Assembly (NCBI GenBank): GCA_024277285.1
Contig: JAJRVM010000125.1
Coordinates: 1-5,421, forward strand
Reading direction: 5' to 3'
DNA from: Planctomycetota bacterium
GTDB lineage: Bacteria; Planctomycetota; Planctomycetia; Pirellulales; Pirellulaceae
DNA length: 5,421 bases
This document shows, in pieces, positions 1-5,205 of the stretch (the stretch's first letter is position 1; the number at the start of each line of letters is the position of its first letter). The notes beneath the pieces are model-generated. The model searched no databases and was not told where the DNA came from. It saw nothing but the letters and a program-made list of their open reading frames with translations. The translations under genes and the position numbers were made by a program.

Positions 1-75
1 CCCAAGACAGAATCCCCCAAGACTGGTCCGCCAGAAAAGGCTGAGCCCGAAAAGGGTGAGGCTGGCGACAAGTAG
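1..75 (+). CDS. C-terminal end of an unidentified protein (partial)
   Basis: Frame 1 is open from the window edge to a TAG at 73-75 and gives 24 residues. The composition is extreme: only Pro, Lys, Glu, Thr, Gly, Ser, Ala and Asp, with PKTE, SPKTG, EKAEPEKGE and a final AGDK. It looks like a disordered, charged C-terminal tail of the kind added to ribosomal proteins, secretion components or membrane proteins. No fold is visible and I do not identify the protein. The case for coding rests on the low-complexity Lys/Glu/Pro composition, which is unlikely in random sequence, and on the lack of any feature-rich alternative. An overlapping frame starting at 56 would read through to 382 but has no protein character. 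Confidence 0.5.
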   Translation, partial: PKTESPKTGPPEKAEPEKGEAGDK

Positions 76-420
76 CTTTGGGCCGTTGGTGGTGGGGCGG
101 TTCAGCTGTAATTGTACGACGCTACCATTGTACTGTGCCGTCACTGCACCGTGTCATGGTGCCGCGTTGACAGGCGGGACAAGACGGCGGATACGTTTTA
201 CCTGCAGTGGACCGTCGGGTAGGTTGCCGGTTGCAATCGAGCCGATTGTGCGTTGGGATCCATCTTGTAAGACACGTTCTCAGCGTCCTCGTCTCGTACT
301 TAGTATCGGTCAAGCGATAAGTGGCCGTTTCCGGCCTTTGGCCAGGGGCGGCTACGTTGGCATTTCACGTGTTGTTTCGTAGCTGCTATTGTTCCAGTCC
401 CGCAGAGACGACCCTAAACA
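76..420. other. Intergenic region without a recognisable gene
   Basis: This stretch lies after the plus-strand stop at 75. The open frames here (56-382 plus, 122-313 minus) are rich in Arg, Cys, Thr and Pro, have no domain character and lack a convincing ribosome binding site, so I treat them as spurious. Small inverted repeats are present: GCACC/GGTGC at 146-150/158-162, GGCCG/CGGCC at 323-327/332-336, and GCTACG/CGTAGC at 351-356/378-383 around a 21-nt loop. I see no tRNA or rRNA signature. It could be a long 3' UTR, a decayed gene or an unrecognised RNA. Confidence 0.5.
323..339 (+). terminator. Weak terminator-like GC hairpin
   Basis: GGCCG at 323-327 pairs with CGGCC at 332-336 around the four-base loop TTTC and is followed by only three T (337-339). 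A second GGCC at 340-343 can compete for the 3' arm. It could end plus-strand transcripts from the gene that stops at 75, but it is about 250 bases away and the T tract is short. This is a low-confidence call. Confidence 0.25.
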
Positions 421-601
421 AGCCCAGGGTTACGAAGAGTTTCACAGTTAAACCCCGAAGGGGTGGCCCTAAGAAGGCTAGGGACGCCCCGTTGGGGCTT
501 CCAGGGCGTGTGGGAAGACGCCCCAGGGTTACTCCCATGCTCGCAATACTCGCATTGTCTTCACCCTGGGCTCGTATTGGGCTGTGCTTTCGGCACGAAA
601 G
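421..601. repeat. Array of GC-rich inverted repeats, probable multicopy intergenic element or structured RNA
   Basis: AGCCCAGGGT (421-430) pairs perfectly with ACCCTGGGCT (563-572) and closes a domain of about 150 bases. Inside are ACCCC-GAA-GGGGT (452-464), CCCTA/TAGGG (467-471/479-483), GCCCC-GTT-GGGGC (486-498) and GGGCGT/ACGCCC (504-509/518-523). The 11-mer CCCAGGGTTAC occurs twice, at 423-433 and 522-532, so two copies compete for the single complementary ACCCTGGG at 563-570. Just outside, CTTTCG-GCA-CGAAAG (587-601) forms a 6-bp hairpin. From memory, CCCAGGGT plus ACCCC-GAA-GGGGT blocks recur in planctomycete and related intergenic regions, where they yield spurious Arg/Pro/Gly-rich ORFs. 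The copy number cannot be seen in this window. The region is not coding. Confidence 0.55.
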
Positions 602-654
602 AGACCGAGCCAAAGCTGAGCCTTCGTGAACGTTTACGATTTCGTTATTCGTGT

Positions 655-658
655 GAGG
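655..658 (+). promoter_or_regulatory. Ribosome binding site that decides the rluD start
   Basis: GAGG at 655-658 lies six bases before the ATG at 665. This favours ATG 665 over the in-frame GTG at 626, whose upstream bases have no similar purine-rich site at normal spacing. The 13 residues the GTG would add also precede the normal beginning of the family's S4 domain. Confidence 0.6.
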
Positions 659-664
659 CGGCCT

Positions 665-1639
665 ATGTCAGCTGGCGAGTCGATTGAGTTGGACGTGTCC
701 GACGCGGACCAGGGGGTTCGCCTGGACGCTTTTCTGGCTGCACATTGTCCCACCCACAGCCGCGTTCAATTGCGTCGCGCCATCACGGCTGGCGGCGTGT
801 TGGTAGATGGTCAACGCACCAAACCGGCCTATCGGTTGAACGCTGGACAGCACGTTGTTTTGATCTTGCCTGACCTGCCCCGCGCGGCACCGGCGGCCGA
901 GCCGATCGCGCTGAACGTGTTGTTCGAGGACGACTCGCTCGTTGCCATTAACAAGCCACCCGGGATGGTGGTTCATCCCAGCAAGGGGCATGGTGGCGGC
1001 ACGTTGGCCAACGCACTTGCACACCATTTTGCGACGCTCAGCAGCGTTGGCGGTGATTGCCGGCCGGGCATCGTACACCGCTTGGATCGCGACACTTCCG
1101 GCGTGATCATTGTGGCCAAAACGGATGCCGCGCATATGGCGTTGGCCGCGCAGTGGGAAAACCGCACGATCGAAAAAGAGTACCTGGCGATCGTGGCGAG
1201 TGTGCCCGACCGCGACCGTGATCGGATCGAGCGGCCGATTGGTATGCATCCCTACCAACGCGAGAAAATGGCGATCCGAGCCGATCACAGCACTTCGCGC
1301 GCGGCATCGACCTTCTACGAAGTGGTTCAGCGTTTTGCCGGTTTTGCCAAACTCAAACTGCTACCCAAGACGGGCCGGACGCACCAAATACGCGTTCACC
1401 TTGCGCACATCGGTTGCCCGGTCCTCTGCGACAGGCTTTACGGTGGCCGTGCCACCATCACGCGTGGCGAGATCCAATCGAATGACGACGCGACGGTGCT
1501 ACTGAATCGTCAGGCTCTGCACGCGCGCCGCTTGACACTCGCCCACCCGGTCAGTGGTGAGCGACTGGAGATCGAAGCCCCAATCCCCGCCGACATCCAA
1601 CGTACACTCGACGAACTCAGTCAATGGCGCGGTGCGTAG
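665..1639 (+). CDS. rluD: Ribosomal large-subunit pseudouridine synthase, RluA/RluC/RluD family
   Basis: The enzyme isomerises specific uridines in 23S rRNA to pseudouridine in the cytoplasm; in E. coli RluD modifies the helix 69 loop. The 324 residues match the family's usual length. Residues about 18-66 are an S4 RNA-binding domain (RLDAFLAAH, then VQLRRAITAGGVLVDG). The catalytic domain begins at the LFEDDSLVAINKPPGMVVHP motif (86-105). The signature HRLDRDTSG lies at 138-146, with D141 the expected catalytic aspartate. KTGRTHQIRVHLAHIGCPV, typical of the RluA family, lies at 235-253, followed by DRLYGG. S4 plus catalytic domain fits RluC or RluD and excludes RluA; the exact target uridines are inferred. 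I chose ATG 665 for its GAGG ribosome binding site; GTG 626 would add 13 residues. It converges on the minus-strand deacetylase gene, 23 bases between stops, with no obvious shared terminator. Confidence 0.94.
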   Translation: MSAGESIELDVSDADQGVRLDAFLAAHCPTHSRVQLRRAITAGGVLVDGQRTKPAYRLNAGQHVVLILPDLPRAAPAAEPIALNVLFEDDSLVAINKPPGMVVHPSKGHGGGTLANALAHHFATLSSVGGDCRPGIVHRLDRDTSGVIIVAKTDAAHMALAAQWENRTIEKEYLAIVASVPDRDRDRIERPIGMHPYQREKMAIRADHSTSRAASTFYEVVQRFAGFAKLKLLPKTGRTHQIRVHLAHIGCPVLCDRLYGGRATITRGEIQSNDDATVLLNRQALHARRLTLAHPVSGERLEIEAPIPADIQRTLDELSQWRGA

Positions 1640-1662
1640 GGTGCGAACGGTTGCATCGTTTG

Positions 1663-2400
1663 TTACGACTTGGCGACGAACTTGACCAGGTCGTCCGTGC
1701 CCAGCGGACGAGTGCCGACAAACGACTCGCCAGCGGTAAAGCCAGCGGCGGATCCGGCGAGCATGGCGGCGCCACGGATCCGGTCAAAGACGTACTCCTT
1801 TGCCGGCGGAAACTGAGTCTGGTAGCAACGAATCGCGGCCAGCTTGGTGTCGAGTGTGTCACCGATGTCGACCGTGAAGTGGCTGTGGTAGCCATCCATC
1901 GCGGCCGGTTCAAACGCCAGGCGAAAGTACAGCTGCGTGGTGATGGTGTGAACCGGTAGGCCGTCGAAATATTCGTCCCACTTGGTCAAACGTGAATAGA
2001 AAACGGCCGCGTCGGTGATCTGTACCGCCTGCCAGTGATCGGGCGACGCCATGGGCGTCTTGCCTCCAAACCCGATCACAATATCAGGACGATACTTGCG
2101 AAACTCGGTGGCCAACGCCACACGCGCCTCGAACGAATCGAATAGCCGGCGGTTGGGCAACTCAAGCGTTACGCGCAGCGCAACGTCCAACGTTTCCGCC
2201 GCCTTCTGCGCTTCGGCCAATCGTACGTCAGGACTGGGCGAACCAGGCGTTGGCTCGCCGTCGGTCAGATCGACGATCCCAACCTGATAGCCCTGCGCGG
2301 CCAGCTTGGCAAGCGTTCCGCCACACGCGATCTCAACGTCGTCAGGATGTGCACCGACGGCAATCACATCGAGTTTCCGAGATTGGTGCTGCTGAGCCAT
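1663..2400 (-). CDS. bshB1: PIG-L/LmbE family zinc deacetylase, BshB1-like
   Basis: These are metal-dependent deacetylases of N-acetylglucosamine conjugates. BshB1 removes the acetyl group from GlcNAc-malate, the second step of bacillithiol synthesis. The 245-residue protein opens with a Rossmann-like strand and the metal motif AHPDDVE (17-23, H18, D20, D21), followed by [13 protein letters not shown] and VDLTDGE. The further metal ligand is in SPDHWQA (119-125, H122). The block [10 protein letters not shown]...AIRCYQTQF (177-197) is the BshB1-type signature that separates it from generic LmbE proteins. The length agrees with BshB1. The start is the ATG at 2398-2400; the ribosome binding site is weak (AGGA about 13 bases upstream). 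bshA and bshC are not in the window, so the substrate is uncertain. It could instead deacetylate another GlcNAc conjugate. Placement in the PIG-L family is firm; the BshB1 role is probable only. Confidence 0.88.
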   Translation of the reverse strand: MAQQHQSRKLDVIAVGAHPDDVEIACGGTLAKLAAQGYQVGIVDLTDGEPTPGSPSPDVRLAEAQKAAETLDVALRVTLELPNRRLFDSFEARVALATEFRKYRPDIVIGFGGKTPMASPDHWQAVQITDAAVFYSRLTKWDEYFDGLPVHTITTQLYFRLAFEPAAMDGYHSHFTVDIGDTLDTKLAAIRCYQTQFPPAKEYVFDRIRGAAMLAGSAAGFTAGESFVGTRPLGTDDLVKFVAKS

Positions 2401-2598
2401 AAGATTACCGTCGTCCTGGTTCGTGAAACGCGTACCGATGTGTGTCTTGATATACGATCATCTTGCCAGCGTAAAGCCACAGCGGCCAAGACGACGTCAA
2501 GAAATGGGGTGGGCCGAGCAAGATCGGCCAAGAAACGCGATGGGTCCGACTTTTTTTGGCCGGACCCATCGTACTTCGATCAAACGGAGGTTGTCGCG
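2401..2598. other. Intergenic spacer between the deacetylase and the A-type Fe-S carrier
   Basis: This is 198 bases between two genes on the minus strand. The only clear structure is the hairpin at 2538-2571. A TTGACG at 2500-2495 (minus) resembles a -35 box, but no acceptable -10 follows at normal spacing, so I do not call a promoter. The open frame at 2405-2629 on the minus strand runs into the end of the carrier gene and contains the hairpin; I consider it spurious. Confidence 0.5.
2538..2571 (-). terminator. Strong hairpin downstream of the A-type carrier gene
   Basis: An 11-bp perfect stem (2538-2548 with 2561-2571, core GGGTCCG/CGGACCC) closes a 12-base loop. It lies 27 bases beyond the TAG of the carrier gene (2599-2601), the right place for a transcript end. 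Unusually, the run of seven T (A on the minus strand) is in the loop, and no U tract follows the stem in either direction, so this is not a canonical intrinsic terminator. It could act as a Rho-assisted terminator, a 3'-end stabiliser or a protein-binding inverted repeat. Confidence 0.5.
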
Positions 2599-2931
2599 CT
2601 ACGCCTGGAACGAACTGCCGCAACCGCATGTCTTCACGGCGTTCGGATTTTCAAACGTGAAACCACGCTTCTCCAGGCCGTCATACCAATCGATTGTTGC
2701 GCCATCGAGGTATAACGAACTTTTCTTGTCGACCACAACGTCAACACCGTGCATATTGTACTTGCTGTCCTTAGCACCATCGTACGTCTTGTCGAATCCC
2801 ATCGTGTAACTGAACCCGCTGCAGCCCCCACCCGTCACGCCGATCCGCAGAAATTGCTCCTCTTCAAGCTTCTGCTCGTCACGTACTCGCTGGATCTCGG
2901 TGGCTGCCTTTTCCGTCAAAATAATCGCCAT
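2599..2931 (-). CDS. erpA: A-type iron-sulfur carrier protein (ErpA/IscA/HesB family)
   Basis: A-type carriers bind a [2Fe-2S] or [4Fe-4S] cluster and pass it to apo-enzymes in the cytoplasm. The 110-residue length is normal for the family. The three cluster ligands are present: C37 in [12 protein letters not shown] (31-42), and C102 and C104 in the C-terminal TCGCGSSF. The [14 protein letters not shown] ending and GGGCSGF are closer to ErpA than to E. coli IscA, but the subfamilies are not separable with confidence here. The ATG at 2929-2931 is preceded by GGAG (2944-2941) nine bases upstream and by a sigma70-like promoter at 2996-2968, so it is probably transcribed on its own. iscS lies 269 bases upstream on the same strand, which supports a role in Fe-S assembly. 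No frameshift or missing ligand is seen. Confidence 0.94.
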   Translation of the reverse strand: MAIILTEKAATEIQRVRDEQKLEEEQFLRIGVTGGGCSGFSYTMGFDKTYDGAKDSKYNMHGVDVVVDKKSSLYLDGATIDWYDGLEKRGFTFENPNAVKTCGCGSSFQA

Positions 2932-2940
2932 CTATTTTGT

Positions 2941-2944
2941 CTCC
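2941..2944 (-). promoter_or_regulatory. Ribosome binding site of the A-type carrier gene
   Basis: On the minus strand GGAG occupies 2944-2941, leaving nine bases (2940-2932) before the ATG. This supports the chosen start. Confidence 0.6.
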
Positions 2945-2967
2945 GATGTTTGCAATAAGAGCTGATC

Positions 2968-2996
2968 AATATGCACAGGTTATTTTTAACAGTCAA
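2968..2996 (-). promoter_or_regulatory. Sigma70-like promoter for the A-type carrier gene
   Basis: Read on the minus strand, TTGACT (2996-2991, five of six to TTGACA) is followed after exactly 17 bases by CATATT (2973-2968, four of six to TATAAT). Transcription would start near 2960, giving a leader of about 30 bases that contains the GGAG ribosome binding site. The spacer holds a small inverted repeat, GTTA/TAAC (2979-2982/2987-2990), which might be an operator half-site pair. This is the best promoter match I found in the window. Confidence 0.5.
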
Positions 2997-3055
2997 CTAT
3001 GTCTAAAATATCCGATGTCGGGGGATCTTTGAACCGCTGTTGTCGACTTTTTGCC

Positions 3056-3075
3056 AAAAACCTCGGAAAAACGAG
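3056..3075 (-). terminator. Possible weak intrinsic terminator after iscS
   Basis: On the minus strand, CTCG (3075-3072) pairs with CGAG (3065-3062) around a six-base loop, and five T (3060-3056) follow after one G. It lies about 125 bases past the iscS stop. The four-bp stem is short for an efficient terminator, so the call is tentative. Between it and iscS lie three more small inverted repeats (3142-3154, 3160-3173, 3180-3189). Confidence 0.25.
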
Positions 3076-3200
3076 CCAATACACCCCCTTGTGGAGCTGT
3101 TTTGTTGTACCCCGAGTTGGGTGTAGCACGTCTATTTCTGGTTCGACCGGCGAATGCCTCGTTTCGGTAAACGGATTCACCACCGGTGGCTAATTGGCTG

Positions 3201-4385
3201 TTATGAGGTCAATCGGCGGAGCCGGGTGACGGCATGGGCAATGGTCTCGACCGCGAAGTCGATTTCTTCGGTCGTGTTGAAGCGTCCAACGCCGAAGCGG
3301 AGGCTGCAACGTACTGCGTCCGCGTTCAAGCCAAGTGCGCGCAGCACGTGACTTGGCTCGGGATTGGCGGAAGTACAAGCGCTGCCGCTTGACATAGCTA
3401 CATCCCGTGCGCCCATCATCAGCGCTTCCCCGTCGACGTCCGCGAAGCAACAGTTGAGGTTTCCGGCCAGTCGCAGGCTGGGATCGTGAAGTTCCGGGCC
3501 ATTGAGTGTGACATCGGGAATTGTTTCGGTCAACGCGTCGAACAGCCGGTTACGCAATTCGCTCAGGCGACGAGTAGCCTCGGGCAATCCCGCGCTGGCG
3601 ATCTCCACGGCTGTCGCCATGCCGACGATTCCCGGAACGTTAACGGTACCGCTGCGGTAGCCATGTTCTTGACCGCCGCCAGTGATTTGGCTGACCAGCC
3701 GAACCGGCCCGCCGCGGCGGCGAACGAAAAGAGCGCCAACACCTTTGGGGCCATAGATCTTGTGTGCCGAGAAGCTCATTAGGTCGACGCCCAACTGCTG
3801 GACATCGACTGCGATCTTGCCGACTGCTTGCGATGCGTCGGTATGCAGCAGCACGCCTCGATCGCGACATATTTCCGCAATCTGGGCGATCGGCTGGATT
3901 ACGCCGATTTCATTGTTTGCCAGCATTACCGTGACGAGCATCGTGTCGTCGCGGATGGCGTGGGCCACTTCATCGACAGCGACTTGGCCGGCGTCGCGTT
4001 GCCCCTGAGGCGCGACCGGCAACCGAGTGACTTCGAAACCGTCCCGGGCAATGCGCCCTAGCGGGTCGAGAATCGCCTTGTGTTCCGTGCAAACACTTAC
4101 AACATGTCTCTTGTGATTGCGGCGTCGCTCGGCCAAGCCACGAATCGCCAGGTTATTGCTCTCCGTGGCACCACTGGTGAAGACGATTTCGTTGGCGTGA
4201 GCGTTGATCGTGGTGGCAATGGTCAGCCGAGCCTTATCGATCGCCTTCTTTGCTTCCCAGCCAAACACGTGGTTGGTGCTGCCCGCATTACCGTAATCGG
4301 AACTAAAGTAGGGCAACATGGCATCGAGAACACGTGGGTCGACACGGGTTGTCGCCTGGTTATCGAGATAGACGGGAGATTGCAT
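3201..4385 (-). CDS. iscS: Cysteine desulfurase IscS/NifS (group I, PLP-dependent)
   Basis: It converts L-cysteine to alanine and holds the sulfur as a persulfide for Fe-S clusters, tRNA thiolation and other sulfur acceptors. The 394 residues fit the class V aminotransferase fold. The N-terminal VYLDNQATTRVDPRV is typical. TEHKAIL at 100-106 holds the ring-stacking H102. HTDASQAVGK lies at 181-190. SFSAHKIYGPKG at 204-215 holds the PLP-linking lysine K209. GGGQEHGYRSGTVNV lies at 236-250. The persulfide cysteine is C337 in SSGSACTSANPEPSHVLRALG (332-352), in the long flexible loop that marks group I (IscS/NifS) rather than SufS. I prefer the ATG at 4383-4385; an in-frame TTG at 4391 would add two residues. 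Neither has a strong ribosome binding site; GGAAAG near 4401 is the best candidate. The inverted repeats immediately upstream suggest control. No iscU or iscR is adjacent. Confidence 0.96.
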   Translation of the reverse strand: MQSPVYLDNQATTRVDPRVLDAMLPYFSSDYGNAGSTNHVFGWEAKKAIDKARLTIATTINAHANEIVFTSGATESNNLAIRGLAERRRNHKRHVVSVCTEHKAILDPLGRIARDGFEVTRLPVAPQGQRDAGQVAVDEVAHAIRDDTMLVTVMLANNEIGVIQPIAQIAEICRDRGVLLHTDASQAVGKIAVDVQQLGVDLMSFSAHKIYGPKGVGALFVRRRGGPVRLVSQITGGGQEHGYRSGTVNVPGIVGMATAVEIASAGLPEATRRLSELRNRLFDALTETIPDVTLNGPELHDPSLRLAGNLNCCFADVDGEALMMGARDVAMSSGSACTSANPEPSHVLRALGLNADAVRCSLRFGVGRFNTTEEIDFAVETIAHAVTRLRRLTS

Positions 4386-4435
4386 GTCCAAAGGACTTTC
4401 CAGAGTATTTCCAATTTCATGTAATTGGAATGTCC
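4386..4435 (-). promoter_or_regulatory. Inverted-repeat leader/operator region of iscS
   Basis: The 60-base gap between the Nudix stop and the iscS start contains TTCCAATT (4409-4416) and its exact complement AATTGGAA (4423-4430), separated by six bases. The flanks carry three four-base blocks: GTCC at 4386-4389, GGAC at 4393-4396 and GTCC at 4432-4435. The middle block can pair with either neighbour. Pairing with the near one forms a hairpin touching the iscS ATG; pairing with the far one encloses the big palindrome. It may be a repressor operator, an RNA switch or a simple terminator-less hairpin. I see no match to the E. coli IscR consensus and no clear promoter boxes. Confidence 0.4.
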
Positions 4436-4445
4436 ACTCAAAGAC

Positions 4446-5066
4446 CTACTTGTTGTCGCCGAAGAGTGCTTCGAGGCATATGCGCGACCAGCTTTCAAAG
4501 CCGTCGAGGTGGGCCAGCAGTTCCGATACCGGATGAAAGCCCGCGTCGATGATTTCGGTTTCGCGCGGTTTGACGGCCGGCGTTTCGACATCAAAGACGT
4601 GCACGACGCCCAGGTGCACCTTGCCCACTTCCGTTTCATCATCATTGATCAAACCAACGCAACGATCGGTGTAGGTCGTGTCGATGATTACTTCCTCCGC
4701 CAACTCGCGTTGCATACCTTCCGAGTAGGGCGCGTCATTGACGGCATCGTCCGAGGAAATGTGACCGCCGATGCCGACACTCTGTTTACTGTGCAACCGC
4801 TGTTCACCTTGGCCGGTACCGCGCGTGTAGCGGAACACGGATATCTGCCCCGCCGTGTCGCGATGTCGAAAAATGACATACGGGATTAGCTGCTTGAAGC
4901 TGGGGTCCTGCTCCATCTTGTCGCGTGGACGATAGCTCGTGTTTTGCGGATCGAGCAGCGTATCCAAATAGCCCTCGGCACCTGCGGAAAAACCTTGGAA
5001 GTAGCCAAGTTGATGCAGCAGCTCGGTAGGGACGACCAGTACTTGTTCGATGGGAATTCCCGACAT
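4446..5066 (-). CDS. Nudix-superfamily protein, COG4112-like predicted phosphoesterase
   Basis: The 206-residue cytoplasmic protein probably hydrolyses a nucleoside-diphosphate-linked or similar substrate; which one is unknown. The Nudix evidence is SVGIGGHIS (96-104) followed by EGMQRELAEEV (116-126): the RELxEE part of the Nudix box (R120, E121, E124, E125) is intact. The upstream part is atypical: about 15 residues separate GGHIS from the EGMxREL motif and the usual first Glu is not at its normal spacing. This GGHI...GMxREL variant is what I associate with COG4112, an uncharacterised MutT-like family. An N-terminal extension (1-60) precedes the strand LIPYVIFRH, and GKVHLGVVHVFDV (148-160) fits the later Nudix core. 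The start ATG has AAGGA (5082-5078) 11 bases upstream. It sits 60 bases before iscS on the same strand, so cotranscription is possible. Confidence 0.82.
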   Translation of the reverse strand: MSGIPIEQVLVVPTELLHQLGYFQGFSAGAEGYLDTLLDPQNTSYRPRDKMEQDPSFKQLIPYVIFRHRDTAGQISVFRYTRGTGQGEQRLHSKQSVGIGGHISSDDAVNDAPYSEGMQRELAEEVIIDTTYTDRCVGLINDDETEVGKVHLGVVHVFDVETPAVKPRETEIIDAGFHPVSELLAHLDGFESWSRICLEALFGDNK

Positions 5067-5077
5067 CCGTCTTTCTT

Positions 5078-5082
5078 TCCTT
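5078..5082 (-). promoter_or_regulatory. Ribosome binding site of the Nudix gene
   Basis: AAGGA on the minus strand (5082-5078), inside a purine-rich tract, is 11 bases from the ATG at 5066. It supports that start and shows the gene can be translated independently of queA. Confidence 0.55.
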
Positions 5083-5132
5083 CTTGTTATGAATCAGTCA
5101 CCAAATCGGGTTAGCTCGCGAAGCCGTTCGGT

Positions 5133-5151
5133 ACCAGCTGCGTCAGCCGGT
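5133..5151 (-). terminator. Hairpin downstream of queA
   Basis: On the minus strand ACCGGCTG (5151-5144) pairs with CAGCTGGT (5140-5133) around a three-base loop; seven Watson-Crick pairs and one G-U pair form. It lies about 55 bases beyond the queA stop and upstream of the Nudix ribosome binding site. No U tract follows, so termination is only a possibility. Confidence 0.3.
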
Positions 5152-5205
5152 CGTCTTAGGGTAGGTTCTCAGGACGTGTCATGAGACGCTTGCTGGCGGC
5201 TTGCA

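Noticed and set aside
56..382. 108-residue plus-strand open frame overlapping the end of the left-edge gene
   Set aside because: Arg/Cys/Pro/Gly-rich composition, no domain or motif, poor start context, and overlap with the charged tail frame; it is most likely chance.
321..629. 102-residue plus-strand open frame containing a PRRGGPKK stretch
   Set aside because: It is the translation of the GC-hairpin array; the apparent basic motif follows from the ACCCC-GAA-GGGGT stem, not from a protein.
626..664. GTG-initiated 13-residue extension of RluD
   Set aside because: The ATG at 665 has GAGG at good spacing, while the GTG lacks a ribosome binding site and the added residues lie outside the family's normal start.
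668..1288. 206-residue minus-strand open frame opposite rluD
   Set aside because: It is antisense to a confidently assigned RluD-type gene and has no recognisable protein features.
1640..1662. Shared bidirectional terminator between rluD and the deacetylase gene
   Set aside because: Only a four-base imperfect inverted repeat is present in the 23-base gap and no T tract is found.
2405..2629. 74-residue minus-strand open frame between the carrier and the deacetylase
   Set aside because: It overlaps the carrier gene's 3' end and spans the strong hairpin; no protein character is seen.
2986..3183. 65-residue open frames on both strands in the iscS-carrier spacer
   Set aside because: Both strands carry similar short frames, neither has a ribosome binding site or motif, and the minus one overlaps the -35 box of the carrier promoter.
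4386..4435. IscR-type binding site upstream of iscS
   Set aside because: The palindrome does not fit the known type 1 or type 2 IscR consensus, so no regulator is named.
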